This document shows positions 21,490-32,804 of a stretch of DNA of 64,000 nt, piece after piece. Numbering within the stretch: the stretch's first letter is position 1; each line of letters begins with the position of its first letter. The position numbers and the translations under genes were made by a program. The notes beneath the pieces are model-generated. The model did not search any database and was not told the DNA's origin. It was given only the letters and a program-made list of their open reading frames with translations. This DNA is from Notamacropus eugenii (Eukaryota; Chordata; Mammalia; Diprotodontia; Macropodidae), in contig NC_092876.1 in NCBI RefSeq assembly GCF_028372415.1, forward strand, positions 61,652,385 through 61,716,384, given 5' to 3'.

Positions 21490-21965
21490 TAGGCTCAAGC
21501 TAAACTTCTGATCACTATTTGTTAATGGGGAAAATAGGATCCCAAGCTTTATATCCAAGGCTTGACTCTTTTCTCACCCAATACTAGTTCCACAGTGAAT
21601 ACACAAACAGCAAATAGCCAAAAACCAAAACAAACAAAAAGGTTTATCCAAGTTGATAGCAAAACAGCAGTCAGAGGAACTATAAAGAGAACATATACCA
21701 GACAATACAGAATGGAAAGAGCTCTCTCATTGGGAATGAAATAACTCATCTCAACCAAGAGAGTTCCAGATCTCAAGCATAGGAAAAAATTCCCTGAAGT
21801 CTCTAGTTCCAGCTTCTTTCATGCCAGCTTCTTCCCAAAGTCTTCTTCTCCCTTTAACAAACTGAAGGGGAGTGGGCATCATCCATTCTCTCTGTATCAA
21901 AGCTGGAAACCAGAAGCACCAAGAAAGACTAGAGAGAATGAAGAGCCTCCAGATAATAAAGAGAA
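21490..21965. other. Unassigned sequence, possibly an old interspersed element
   Basis: A-rich on the plus strand (aaaccaaaacaaacaaaaag) with ctttctcatgc-like blocks. It resembles LTR-type sequence loosely but I saw no terminal repeat or coding remnant. Confidence 0.25.
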
Positions 21966-21969
21966 TGAA

Positions 21970-22610
21970 AAATCTGAATCTCTCCTCTCTTACCCTCCCC
22001 AGTTCGCTTCCACTTCTCACACAGCCATAGCGTCTTCATCTCCACCAATGAGAGAAGAGTCCCATACCAATGAGCTCTCAGATCGGGTTAGATTCATATC
22101 TGACCATTTCACTCTTCAACTCTACCAACTGCAGTGACTCCCTATTGCCTCTAAAATCAAACATCAACTCTTCTATTGAACTTTTAAAGCCCTTTACAAC
22201 CCAGTCCCACTTATCTTCCCGGACTCACTGCACATTACTAGCGACACTCTGTGTTCCAGCCAAACTGACCTTCTCTCTTAGTTCTGTCTTTGCACTAGCT
22301 ACCCTCCCCCTTTCCTAAAAGGCATTCCCTCCTCACTTCTGCCTCAAAGAATCCTCCTCTTCCAACAAATTACAACTCTACTACCCTCTTCTATACATGA
22401 AGCCTTTCCGGATGCACTCTCCCTCACTATTTTGTATTTGTTCTCATTCTCTTTTTATGTATTCTGTTTATCATTATATATTGACTTGTCTTCCCCTTTA
22501 CTCTCTAAACTGGGGATTGTTTCATTCTCTATGCTTGTATCTCTAGCAACCAGCATATTATATAATACCCAGTAGATGCTTAATAATTACTTCTTACTTG
22601 ATTGTTTCTT
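21970..22610 (+). mobile_element. L2 LINE 3' part
   Basis: gcagtgactccctattgcct, aagccctttacaacccagtc, tgaagcctttccggatgcac and the tail ataatacccagtagatgctt. Confidence 0.8.
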
Positions 22611-22671
22611 GTTCAATCAAGGCTACTTTTTTATGGAAATACAGTGGACCATCACACACCAACACTATTTT

Positions 22672-22845
22672 CTTGTTAAAGATACTGGGATGGTTGGCCA
22701 TCATTTCCTTCTCCAGTGGATCGAGGCAAACAAAGGTTAAGTGACTTGTCCAGGGTCACAGAACTAATAAATATCTGAGGCTGGATTTGAACTCAGGTCT
22801 TCCTGACTCCAGATCCACTGAGCCACCTAGCTGCCTTTCTTACTT
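22672..22845 (-). repeat. Reverse marsupial SINE
   Basis: ttaaagatactgggatggtt, gttaagtgacttgtccaggg, ctggatttgaactcaggtct and the 3' block agccacctagctgcc. Confidence 0.9.
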
Positions 22846-22984
22846 GATTGCTTCAGTTCCATCTGAGCTTTAGCACTCCTAAGACTATTAAAGACTGCGC
22901 CACATTTTTGTGTTTGTTTGCTGCTTTTGTTTCAATTTTCTGTATATATTTTAAAAATCTAAGTTGGAAGTTGAACCTTATAAA

Positions 22985-23110
22985 AGGGGCTAGATGTAAA
23001 AATATAGTATAAGTGCCTTAAGCACAGAGGTGACATTTCTTTTCGACTTTGTATTCCCAAGGCCTGATACAGTGCCCATTAAACTTTCAATAAATCCTTA
23101 CTGAATAAAT
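22985..23110 (+). repeat. L2 3' tail
   Basis: tttgtattcccaaggcctga, cagtgcccattaaactttca, ataaatccttactgaataa. Confidence 0.6.
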
Positions 23111-23189
23111 GAACTCTATAGATAAACATAAAGAAAAAACAAACCTAAATTGACTGGTGAGATCCTGTGCATCCTCTTCTGTCTCTAGA

Positions 23190-23960
23190 AAAATTCCTCT
23201 TTTTCCTCCTTATTAGAATTGCTTCTTAGCATCTTCAAAATTTCATTCTGGAGATTACCCCTTCTTCCAGGGCTCACTTTTCCTTTTTCTGAGTTTTTTA
23301 AAACCTGCTCCCCCAAGATCTAAGGGGAATTCCAGACTCTTCTTTCTCTATCACAAATTCCAAGATGGAATGGTCACTATCCTCTAAGATTCTCATGTTT
23401 CCATCCCAGCAACCAGAATCTAGTTTTTGATGAGAATCAGACCCAGAAATGAATTTCTTCTTACTGATTTCTCCATCTTTGGAAGGATGATATTCTCATG
23501 CTTGTTGACTTAATAAGTTGAAATTAGTAGCTGCTATGCTTTGGACACAGAGAGAGCTCCAGCAGCGAAGTGAAGCCTCTTATCCCTGTTCTATCCTGCT
23601 TCTGTGACAGATGCGTGAGTAGGGATCATTTTTTTTCAAGTAGGTTGGTTGTTTATTCTCATCTCCCACTTCACATGGAAGGTTACAGTAAATTTGCTCA
23701 GGGTCCCACATTCATAAAGTAACAAGTAAGAGGTTCAGATCAGCAGAAGGCACAATCCCAAATATCTTGGTCCTTTCATTCTTTTTTTGACGTGGTCCTA
23801 CTTGGCAGAAAACCTTTGGATGGGACAGACTAGCCTTCATGACCAGCATTTTCCTGGAATGCATGGCCAACCCAAACTTTAGAAAAGATGTGTGGGGGAG
23901 GATCAGTCACAGAGTACTTCTTCCAGATGATGATGATGATGAAAGAGCATTAAAGCTTTT
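23190..23960. other. Old unassigned sequence, partly L3/CR1-like
   Basis: 23190-23620 has the style of reverse L3 (tcacaaattccaagatggaa) but is too diverged to be sure. A (GAT)5 run lies at 23927-23942. Confidence 0.3.
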
Positions 23961-24189
23961 TTAAAGAACACAGTGCAGTCCTTAAAACCATTTTCTACTC
24001 ACGTGTGGATTTGTTCACGTCAGGCTTGCAGCCTTTTTCTGTCTAGGTGGTCTGTTGTAGATTCTGACAGCAATATTGCTTCTTTTTCACCCAATTGCTT
24101 TTCACCATGCTTTCCCTATTCCTATTCCTGGATTTCCTCATATATATTTATCTTAATATATGATGCTAACCTATCCCTGTCCTTTTGCC

Positions 24190-24475
24190 TGTCCTTATTT
24201 TCCTGACATCCTTTTAAGTCCCAACTAAAATCCCATCTTCTATAGGAAGTCTTACCTAGCCCTTCTTAATTCCATCACTTTCCTTCTTTTAATTATTTCT
24301 TACTTATCCTGTAGATAGATTGTTTTATATATATTTGTTTGCATCTTGTCTCCTTTAGACTATAAGCGCATTGAGGGTAGGAACTGTCTTTTGCCTCTTT
24401 TTGTATCCTTAGAGTTTAGCATGGTGCCTGGCACATAGTTAGTACTTCATACATGTTTGCTGAATTGAATTAATT
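24190..24475 (+). mobile_element. L2 LINE 3' end
   Basis: aagtcccaactaaaatccca, ataggaagtcttacctagcc and ggtgcctggcacatagttag. Confidence 0.8.
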
Positions 24476-24484
24476 CGTGTCATT

Positions 24485-24690
24485 TTACAGTTAACAAAGA
24501 GGTCTTCCTACAACCATCCTATGAAACAGGTAGTTTTAGAATTATCATGTCGATTTTGCAATCGAGGAAACTGAAATTGAAAGGAGCTAAGTGATTTGCT
24601 CAAGGGTGCACAGCTAACTAGTGGGAGAATAAAGAGAACAAGCATTTATTAAGCACCTACTATGTGCTAAGCATTTTGCAACTCAGAATT
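24485..24690 (-). repeat. Reverse SINE plus a second partial copy
   Basis: gcaatcgaggaaactgaaat and gtgcacagctaactagtggg, followed by agcatttattaagcacctac. Confidence 0.7.
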
Positions 24691-24694
24691 ATGT

Positions 24695-25015
24695 CCACTG
24701 CTCTGGGCTCCTGTACCATGGTCCCCTGAAATGATGGGTGGCTGGAATTCCCATCAGTAAAGAAGGCCCCAAGCCAAGCACCTGAGCTAGTCCCTCTGAT
24801 ACAGCTGTTCCTTCCTTCATTGGACTTTCTCCCTGTAGCTCTGCTGCCTTTGACTCCCTGCTCCCTACTCCCTGGCACACTAGAGTTAAGAATGGAGGAG
24901 AAAAGGATCTTTTCCCATTGCAAGCCTCATCCCGAGCAGACTGAAGCCTCCTTGGCTTTCTTCTTCCAGAAAGATGTCTTAGCAATTGGCTCCTAAGACT
25001 CACAGTCACAATCAT
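24695..25015. other. Unique intronic sequence
   Basis: No repeat and no convincing exon recognised on either strand. Confidence 0.35.
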
Positions 25016-25184
25016 TTTATTATTTCCTTTTTATAGGAAACACCCAATGCAGACTAGCACATGTCCTGTAATTTCTAGTCTCAGAGCATTGTCTGGGAGC
25101 ATTAAATGACTGTCCAGAGCCAGCACTTTCTAGGGGGAGGACATGAGCCTAGGTCTTTCTAGTTTCTGACACTACACCATGATG

Positions 25185-25490
25185 CTATAATAAGAATAAG
25201 AATGTCACATTTATATAGTGTTTCAAGGTTAGAAAAGCAGCACACAGAGCTTATCTCCTTTGTTCTCTAGACAGGATCTTTGCATATAAAATGTTAGAGC
25301 AACAAAGAACCTCAGAATGCTTGACTGAAGCTGGAAAGAATCTTATAACTTAGTATTCAGAAGTGGAAGGTTCAACCTTCTCATCTGACAGATGAGGAAA
25401 ACCAGACCCAGAGAGGTGACTTCCCAGGGTCACATAGTAAGTGGCAGAGCTGAGGCTACTCTAGCTCCTCATCCAGCGCTCTCTTAAGGA
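25185..25490 (-). repeat. Reverse SINE cluster
   Basis: catttatatagtgtttcaag, then taaaatgttagagcaacaaa, gatgaggaaaaccagaccca and gggtcacatagtaagtggca. Confidence 0.7.
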
Positions 25491-25675
25491 CTCCTTTCCC
25501 TGAAAGCACAAACTAGATTGTAGGGAGGGCGATACAAATAGAAGAAGGTGGGGAAAGGGATAGAGGTCATCATGGGTAGACGACTAGAAGACTTCCTTAG
25601 GAAGGACCTCTTGCCCAGATCCAGACACTACCAGCTTTAAGGTCTGGGACCCCATCTTTCTAACTCTTGACACTA

Positions 25676-25990
25676 CAATATTTTAGAGTTTGAAGGGACA
25701 GCGGAGACCCTCTAATCCCTCCTACCATACTTGACAGAACACTTTCCTTACAGTGGCCCCATCAATGATCATATAACCTCCTCATGAAGATCTCTTTCAG
25801 GAAGTTTTCCATTACATTGATTCCAAATCTGCCTCCTCCAAAACATCTGTCCACTGCTCCTAGTTTCAAGCAGGACAAGACCAAGCCCTCTTCCACATGA
25901 TAGCCCATCAAATATTTGAAGACTGCTATCATGTTCCACCACTCCCAAATTCTCATAGAACACCTGGACCAGAACCTGACTCTTAAGGGG
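25676..25990 (-). mobile_element. L3/CR1 LINE fragment
   Basis: caggaagttttccattacat, ctgctcctagtttcaagcag and cttccacatgatagcccatc are in L3/CR1 reverse order. Confidence 0.8.
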
Positions 25991-26289
25991 TGAGCCTGTG
26001 TGTGTAGATTTGTGGGAGGAGGGGAGAGGAAGGGGATCAGGGAGCACATCAGGTGGCCTTCCAATATCCCTGCCCTATGGGGTGGGAGCTGTAAGAAGCA
26101 AGATCCTGTTCAGAGAGTTAGAGACAGCCCAGTGAGGCAGAAAGAGAAACAAGCTGGCCAGAAAAGCCAGGACAACAATCAGAAAGCCTTTTAAGAACCA
26201 GAGCAGGCTAAGCAAAAAAGGGCTGTCTCTGCAGGGGCAGTAGACCAAGAGATGGAGTACTGCAGATAATATCAGACTTTTCATTATGC

Positions 26290-26430
26290 ATCATCTGGCT
26301 GAACTTTTCCTCTTTTTATTATTCTCTTTTTAAATGAAGCAATGGCTTTCTAGAAGGCAGAATATATTGGGAAATGTAGGTGATGTATAGAAAGATATTA
26401 GTAAAATTTTATTTTAAAATATTTTTTGAA
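26290..26430 (+). repeat. Unclassified retroelement 3' end
   Basis: ttggcaaa-less variant of a family also seen at 34205 and 47000: aatggctttctagaaggcag, tgggaaatgtaggtgatgta and a final attagtaaaattttatttta. Confidence 0.45.
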
Positions 26431-26739
26431 AAGCCAGAGTGAGAGGACTCTGGTAACCAAAACAGGTAAATTGTAATAGTGAGAGCAGGCTGCAGAGCCT
26501 ATGGAAAGAAGCCATAGTGGAATGGCCCTCAAAGTCTGTTTCATAACACTAATCAGCACCAGAGGCTGACCATCCCCAAAAGGACAAGCCCCCTGGGATG
26601 GCCCAAACTCTGACCATCTGAGCAGATTCACGGCCCCCACCAGAACACTCACATTGTTCTAGCTGCTGCACCAACAACCAGAAAGGGTGAATGATAAAAA
26701 CCACAGTGGGATGACTGTCTCAAAGAGAAGAGAGTAGGC

Positions 26740-26950
26740 AATAATAACAATTTGTCATTTCAAAGCTTTCATTTCTATAGCATTTTAAAGTTTATAATGT
26801 ACTTCACCTATATTATCTTATTTGAGCCTTATGTGAAGTAGGTGCCATTATTAAGTCCCATTTTACAGATGAGAAAACTGAGGCTGAGAAAGGTTAAGTG
26901 GCCAAGTTCTTATAGCTAGTAAGTGTCTAAGGCAAGAGTTGAAATGGTGT
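26740..26950 (-). repeat. Reverse MIR-like SINE
   Basis: tttcaaagctttcatttcta, tacagatgagaaaactgagg and agctagtaagtgtctaaggc. Confidence 0.8.
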
Positions 26951-26954
26951 GAGT

Positions 26955-27700
26955 GATGGTACACATTGACAATGAAGTTGATGCACGCATTGCCAGAGCT
27001 AACTTAGTGTTTGGGAGGCTCCGAAGAAAAGTTCAGGAGAGAAGAGATATTAAACTGACTACCAAACTGAAGGTCTACAGAGCCATTGTACTGACCTCGT
27101 TGTATGCCTGCAAAACATGGATAGTCTACCAGTGCCATGCCAGGAAACTGAATCGCTTCCATGTGAACTGTCTTAGGAAGATTCTGAGGATCACCTGGCA
27201 GGATAAGGTACCAAACACTGAGGTCCTTGCTTGAGCTGAACTGCCAAGCATTCAAACTATGCTTCAGAGAGCGCAACTCTGATTGACTGGCCACGTTGTT
27301 CAAATGCAAAATGTATGCTTGCCAAAAAGGCTATTTTATGGAGAACTCGCAAGGGGCAGGCGATCACACGCTGGCCAGAAGAAATGATACAAGGACACTC
27401 TCAAGGTCTCTCTCAAGAACTTTGAATTTGATTGTGCAACATGGGAGACACTGGCACAGGACTTCTCAGCATGGCATGCCCACATCAGAAAGGGCACTGT
27501 GCTCTTTGAGCAAAGCAGAACTGAGACAGCACAGAGTAAATGCAGGATGCGCAAATTTGGGATATCCACCCCCAAATATTCACATGGACTCTCTGTGCCC
27601 AACCTGTGGTAGAGCATTCAGAACTCATATTGGTCTGATCAGACACACTGAAACTTCACTTTATTCTGGTGATGTCATTTTGGTCCTCTTTGAAAATGAA
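26955..27700 (+). mobile_element. Non-LTR retrotransposon, reverse transcriptase C-terminal region (pseudogene)
   Basis: An open stretch of 93 codons (26953-27234) reads NEVDARIARANLVFGRLRRK, KLTTKLKVYRAIVLTSL and YACKTWIVYQCHARKLNRFH, the conserved region after the RT domain of a LINE clade known widely in animals. Further frames continue with stops: RLFYGEL, GQKKRYKDTL, HAHIRKGTVLFE. It ends with a knuckle-like CPTCGRAFRTHIGLIRH (about 27597-27647). Frameshifts and stops make it dead. I cannot decide between RTE-like and L2/CR1-related clades by eye. Confidence 0.75.
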
Positions 27701-27819
27701 GGAAAAACAACCAAGGCAAGATCTGAACACAGGTCTTTGTCATTCCAAGTCCAATGCTCTACTCCCTACACCAGTGGGTGCTCCTGTCTTACTGGGCTGC
27801 CCCTATGAGGTGCCTTAGA

Positions 27820-28145
27820 ACAAAGTTTTGCTTGTTTTGTTACATAAATTGAAAAGAAAATAAAAAGAACTAAACTTCGAGAGACAGTGATGAAGCATTA
27901 TTTGGGCTAAGGGGTCCTCTAAATGGAGAAAACTGGAGCTAGGGGCTGGAAAGCATTAGCGTACTGTGGCCCTGAGGAAGCCCCATCTCAGAGCTCTCTG
28001 TCTGTGGGACTCCAGAGAAGGGAGAAGGAGGGGGCACCTCTGGCCAAGAACTGGGCTGGCATCTCTTCTCAGCATGAGCAGAGAGGACAGATGTCAGTCT
28101 CTGGCCTTGCTAGTGATGAGATAAAGGCAGGAGGAGGCAGAAGGG
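27820..28145. other. Unique intronic sequence
   Basis: No repeat recognised; G/A-rich toward the right. No exon evident. Confidence 0.35.
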
Positions 28146-28149
28146 GACC

Positions 28150-28480
28150 CAGCGTAGCACTCTGGGTTTGAATTCTGCCTGCCCACTGCCTGGCTACCTG
28201 TGTGACCTTTGACAAATTAGTGAAACATTCTGGTCTTCTGTTTCCTCATCAAAGAGAGGTATTGGACTAAATAATCCCTAAGGTTCCTTTCAGCTCTAAA
28301 TCCCATAATCCCATGATCCTCAGAGAGAGCTCGGGAGACAGGCTTCTGGACTGTGCTATTCAAGTAACTGTGTGACCCTGGGCAAATCTGTTCTCCAGGC
28401 CTCAGTTTCTTCATCTGTAAAATGAAAGTGTTAAACTTGATGATCTCTAAGGGTCTTCCAGCTTAAAATCCTGGACTCCT
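28150..28480 (+). repeat. Two forward MIR-type SINEs
   Basis: First: tctgggtttgaattctgcct to ctttcagctctaaatcccat. Second: aactgtgtgaccctgggcaa, cctcagtttcttcatctgta. Confidence 0.85.
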
Positions 28481-28489
28481 CCAATCTGG

Positions 28490-29260
28490 AGGAGTCTGGG
28501 GAGCACAATGGCTCAGATCTAAGGACTTAGAAAGGAAGGATGGGTGGCAGCTGATCCTGGGATATCTGAGCCCCAGCACAGTCCCAGGCTGACAGTGCCC
28601 AAGCTGGGGCCACAGAACACCATTGTCTAACTCTTTTGGGCTCAGTCCCTTCCCAACCTCCTCTACCCCAACACTCCTCCCCCTCATCTTCCACCTGACA
28701 GTACCCCCTATGGTGCCTGGAACCTGTGAGTGGGGCCAGGCAGACTTGGCTGGTTTCAGCTCAGGCAGCTCTGAGACCCTGGAAAGTTCACCTCCCCCTT
28801 CAGCAACCTCCTCCCACCCCCCACTAAGCAAAGACATCCGGCTCTGCTCTTTGGATTTCACTTCCTGCTGAGTCCCTTTAACCCCTGCATGCAAATCAAG
28901 GGTGAGGTGTGCAGCCTACCAACCCACTCCACATCATGCTGCTCTGGCTGCCTTGGCCCTCCATGGGGGTGAGGTGGGGTGGAAGGGAAGGTTTGCTTCA
29001 AACTTGGAATTAGGGGCTTGACCAGTAAGAAGCAGGACAGTAGGGGCAGGAGTCAGAGTACCCACCCCCATCTCCTGTGCTGGCTCCAAGCCTGGGCCAC
29101 CCGGATCCTGGTGGCTTGCCCAAGCAACCACCTCCTTTGCAAATAAGGAGCTGGCAAGCTGGAGCGGGACATCATGGGACTGACTGCAGTCCCTACTGCC
29201 ACCCCAGTGACCCTTGCACCATTTCAGGAGGGACCTTCACAGCTAGGTTTGGGAAAATTT
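28490..29260. promoter_or_regulatory. Repeat-free island with an octamer and ETS-like site
   Basis: A perfect ATGCAAAT octamer at 28889-28896 lies 20-30 bp from cacttcctgc (ETS core) at about 28859. Nearly 800 bp have no recognised repeat inside a repeat-saturated intron. An enhancer is possible; function is inferred. Confidence 0.35.
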
Positions 29261-29309
29261 CAAGAGGAAGAATAAAGAAAGAAATGGGAATGATTATGTC
29301 ATCGCTAGA

Positions 29310-29720
29310 AGGGTATTTGGAAAGTAGAATGTCAGAGCTAGAAGGTTCTCCCCAATCTGGGCCCTTCCCACCCACCTGCCTCTCCAGAACTGATGCTGAA
29401 CAAAATTCTGGGTATACTTATACAGGCACATTAGAATGTACACTAACCCTTACCCTAACCCTCAAGGGCAAGGACTCTTTCCCTTGGATTTTTGCATCCC
29501 TACCACTTAGTACGGTGCCTGATCCATAGTAGGAGCTTTTATTAACTGCCTGATCTTAGAGCTGGGAGAGGCCTTGGGATCTGGAGACACAGCCCTGCTG
29601 GGAGACTTTAAATCGCAGAATGTTAAAGTTGAGGGCAGTATCGTTTTACATAAGAAGACATTAAGGCTCTGAGAAGGAAAGGAACTTGCCCCTGTGAGCT
29701 GATTTGGGAGCCAGACCAAA
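29310..29720. repeat. 33-bp unit remnant, L2 tail and reverse SINE
   Basis: A single unit at about 29325-29350 (gaatgtcagagctagaagg), an L2 tail at about 29463-29545 (gggcaaggactctttccctt, agtacggtgcctgatccata), and a reverse SINE at about 29575-29720. Confidence 0.6.
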
Positions 29721-29724
29721 AGAC

Positions 29725-29925
29725 CCAATCTGCTAACTGGCTCACCACCCTGCCTGGAGAAAAGCAAATTAGCAGCGCCGTACTGGCTGGGTTTAAATAT
29801 CTCAAGGATTAATATGCAAAAGCGTTCTGCTTTTGCCCCAGATGGCCAACCTGTCATGGCTGGAAGTTATAGGGAGCCATGAAAGCTCAATATAAGAACT
29901 TTCCAACAAGCCCAGCCTTCCAAAA
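29725..29925. promoter_or_regulatory. Repeat-free island with an 8-bp hairpin
   Basis: gcaaaagc (29816-29823) and gcttttgc (29829-29836) are perfect inverted copies around a 5-base loop. The neighbourhood has homeodomain-like ATTA cores (gcaaattagc, aaggattaatatgc). Confidence 0.35.
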
Positions 29926-29929
29926 ACAG

Positions 29930-30030
29930 TGCTAGGTTTGTGACCTCTCTCGGCCTGTTTCTTGTTCTGTAAAATGATAGGGACCTGGATAACTTCTAAT
30001 GTCCTTTCAAGCTCAAATATTCTATGATGT
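29930..30030 (+). repeat. MIR-type SINE 3' half
   Basis: cctctctcggcctgtttctt, gttctgtaaaatgata and caaatattctatgatg. Confidence 0.6.
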
Positions 30031-30049
30031 TATAAGAAAAATATATGCA

Positions 30050-31050
30050 AACTTCCCAAAGTACTACGTAAATAAAGGCTAAACCGTTAGTAGGCTGGGA
30101 GTTTCCAGTCATTGGAAGTGGTTGAGCATGGGCTGGAAGATCACCTGTCAGAGAAGCCCTTCACTGGATGGGAGAATGGACCACACAAACTTGAGGTCTC
30201 CTCTCACTCTGAAAGATCCAATGACAGCCCTTGCAGGCCCTTCTGTCTCCTGGGTCACTGAGGTTCAGGGCATAGAAATGCCTGTGACTTTAGTACGGGT
30301 TTTGGGGCCTGGGCCGCCCAGCAGGTGAGACATGAAGCAGGCAAATTCTCCAGGCTGGCAGGCTCATTTGAATATAGTACAGTATGGCTCAGCCTCTCCC
30401 TTCCTTCCTCCCTTCTCCCCCTGCCTGGGGCTGCCCCACCCCACCCCGTGGATGCCTCCACGCCAAGCCCAGGATCACAGGGCAAGGTCGGCACGAGGTG
30501 GTCAGGCTGCCAACCCCTGCTGTGCCCTGGGGCTCCTAGTGACTTTGCAGACAGCCTTCTCTATTCCTGAGAGAGTTCAGCCTTCAAGGTCGGGAATTCA
30601 GCCTTCTTTGTACCAGGAGAAAGGCAGAGCGATCGTGTTATGAATGCCAGTGTGCCCTTACTGCACATGCTCCCGTGAACAAGTGTGTCTCAGTGAGGCC
30701 AGGTGGGACCCTTCTTTTTACTGATGTCCAGAGAAGGGAAGAGATTTGTCCAAAGATACATATGTGGGGCATGTTTACAAGCAGATGTGAGTTCTTGTGT
30801 GTCTGTGTGTAAGCAGGCTGTGTGTGTGCATGTATGGGTGTGAGCAAAGGACTTTCCTCAACCTGGAGATTGAAAATCACATGTGTAAATCCAGCCTGGG
30901 CTCAGTGAAGCCCCGCCTCCTTCCCTCCCGGGATCCCCTTAGTATACTGCTAATTTCCTTACGCCATTTCGGCCAGGGGGAAGGGAGACTCACCCACGAC
31001 TATGGAAGGAGGGTATTTGGCACATGTATGGATGGCAGTGGTGATGTAAA
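30050..31050. other. Mostly unique intronic sequence
   Basis: Only a weak MIR remnant near 30715-30765 and a TG-rich patch at 30795-30845. Open frames of 80-135 codons here have no protein features I recognise. Confidence 0.4.
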
Positions 31051-31054
31051 ACAG

Positions 31055-31170
31055 GGGATAGAAAAGGGAAGGAGGGATGGAAAGAAGAGAGAAGAGGGAA
31101 GGAGAGAGGGAAGGAGAAAGGGGAAGAAGAGAAGAAGGAAGGAAGGAGAGAGAGAGGGGGAGAGATATAG
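31055..31170 (+). repeat. Polypurine (GGAA/GGGA)n tract
   Basis: About 115 bp almost purely A and G (gggaaggagagagggaagga, gaaggaaggaaggagagaga), capable of triplex formation. Confidence 0.85.
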
Positions 31171-31274
31171 AATTCAAATCAGTCCCCATCCATTAACTCC
31201 ATAAAATGGGCCTGGGTCTGCCGAGGGGCCCGTGTGTGAAGGTGCCTGGGAGAAAGCCTCCTGGACGTGGGCAG

Positions 31275-31435
31275 AGGACAGTCCAGCATTCAGTCTGAGC
31301 CTCAGTTTCCTCAGCTGCAAAATGGAAATGATGATAGCTGCAATTGCAACCTCACAGGTTTTTGTGACAAAGGAGAAAAAGGATATAAAGAGCTTTGCAA
31401 ACCTTGTTACATAAATGGCAGCTATTATTATGGGA
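31275..31435 (+). repeat. MIR-type SINE
   Basis: gagcctcagtttcctcagct, gcaaaatggaaatgatgata, agctttgcaaaccttgttac. Confidence 0.75.
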
Positions 31436-31486
31436 GAGAATGAGTGTCTTTGTATGTTTAAGAGAATGTGCCTGTGTCTGGAAGGG

Positions 31487-31488
<2 letters not shown>

Positions 31489-31527
<39 letters not shown>
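31489..31527 (+). repeat. (GT)n microsatellite
   Basis: About 19 uninterrupted GT units. Confidence 0.95.
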
Positions 31528-31530
<3 letters not shown>

Positions 31531-31639
31531 CTGTACATTTCTGCGAATGTGCCTGATTCAGAGGGGTGTGCATATACCTAGCATGGGTGTGGGTGTAAGC
31601 CCAGAGGGCAGGCATTTAGGTGGAAGCTGGAGCTCCTGC

Positions 31640-32140
31640 CTCACTACAGGTAATTCTGACTAGAAGACAGAGTTCCCTACCTTTCCTATTTCTTCAGGGT
31701 CCTTTCCAAAAAACAGAACCGGGGTTCCCCAGTGACCAGCCTTGAGTCCCAACAGGAACCTGGGGGTGGGAGTGGACAGACATCGGGCTGGTGTCTTGGC
31801 CCATCCCAGTTCAGGTCCTGTGATCTCTTGCCTGGAACAGGATGGGGGTAGGGGGGGGTTGTAGCTGGGAAGGATGTTCTGGGCCCCACAGGGCTGCCAT
31901 CCCTTGTCAGATCCTAAACAGATAGCTCTCAGTTTGTGTTAATTACATTCATATTTGTCAGGTGAGCAATGGAACAGATTGCAAAGATTTCTCAACCACT
32001 TGCCCTTTCCTAAGTCTCCCTCATTCTGTCCCTGACAGCCACTGAATCTGAGAAGCTCTTCCCCAGGTCTGCCATCTGGCTCCCAATCTTCCTGCTTTAC
32101 CTGGGGGGGAGGGGGATGCATGGCATATTTGCTCTAGGAT
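31640..32140. other. Unique intronic sequence
   Basis: No repeat recognised; a G-run lies at about 31850-31857. No credible exon. Confidence 0.35.
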
Positions 32141-32149
32141 AGTGATAGG

Positions 32150-32440
32150 AGAGGAGATCCTAGAATTTAGAGCAGGAAATAGCCTAAGAACCCAGAATGT
32201 CAGAAATGGGAGGATCCTTAGAACACAGAATATCACAGCTGGGTGGGAGCTTAGACCAGAAGAATATCAGAGCTGGGAGGGACCTTAGAAATCATCTAAC
32301 CCAATCCCTTTATTTTACAGATGAGGAAAGTGAGGTGTGTGAAGGTGCCCAGGGTCACCCAGTTAGTAAATGTCTGAGGCCAGATTTGAACTCAGGAAGA
32401 TGAGTCTTCTTGACTCCCAGGCCTGGTGCTCTATGGCACT
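32150..32440 (-). repeat. Reverse SINE with three 33-bp units
   Basis: Units at 32188-32290 (cagaatgtcagaaatgggag, cagaatatcacagctgggtg, gaatatcagagctgggaggg) run straight into ccttagaaatcatctaaccc, ttacagatgaggaaagtgag and gatttgaactcaggaagatg. This copy shows best how the array abuts the SINE body. Confidence 0.88.
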
Positions 32441-32444
32441 ACCT

Positions 32445-32800
32445 AACTGAATTTGAGGATCCTGGAAGAGAGATGTGGCACAATGTCCCTCCCCACCCCA
32501 CCCCAGGGAGCTCCATCTGAGGCCTAAGATCACCTAGAAAGTCTTTGGCCAACGGGAGCTATGAGTCCCAACTCCCAATCTGGCTGAATGGTCAGCTGGA
32601 CAGGCTGGAATCATTTCTGGATCACAACACCCTTCCTTTCTTCCTCCCCTCCTCTCTACCCCAGTTCAGACCTCACACAGAATCACAAGAGACAGTGTTC
32701 AGCCCAGCCCAAGGTCTAGAATGGCCAATTACAGCCAAGGGTCAAAGAGAGTCACTCTCTTGACCACAGCTGAGAGGCCTTTCCCAGCTCTGGAGCAGTT
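32445..32800. other. Unique intronic sequence
   Basis: No repeat or exon recognised. Confidence 0.35.
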
Positions 32801-32804
32801 CAGG

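Noticed and set aside
21490..21965. Endogenous retrovirus LTR
   Set aside because: Only a loose compositional resemblance; no paired repeats, TG...CA ends or coding remnants.
27296..27808. 170-codon frame with CPTCGRAF as a zinc-finger gene
   Set aside because: Starts in another frame of a dead retrotransposon; only one incomplete zinc motif.
29440..29466. Interstitial telomere-like repeat (ctaacccttaccctaaccct)
   Set aside because: Only about three imperfect units at the edge of an L2 tail.
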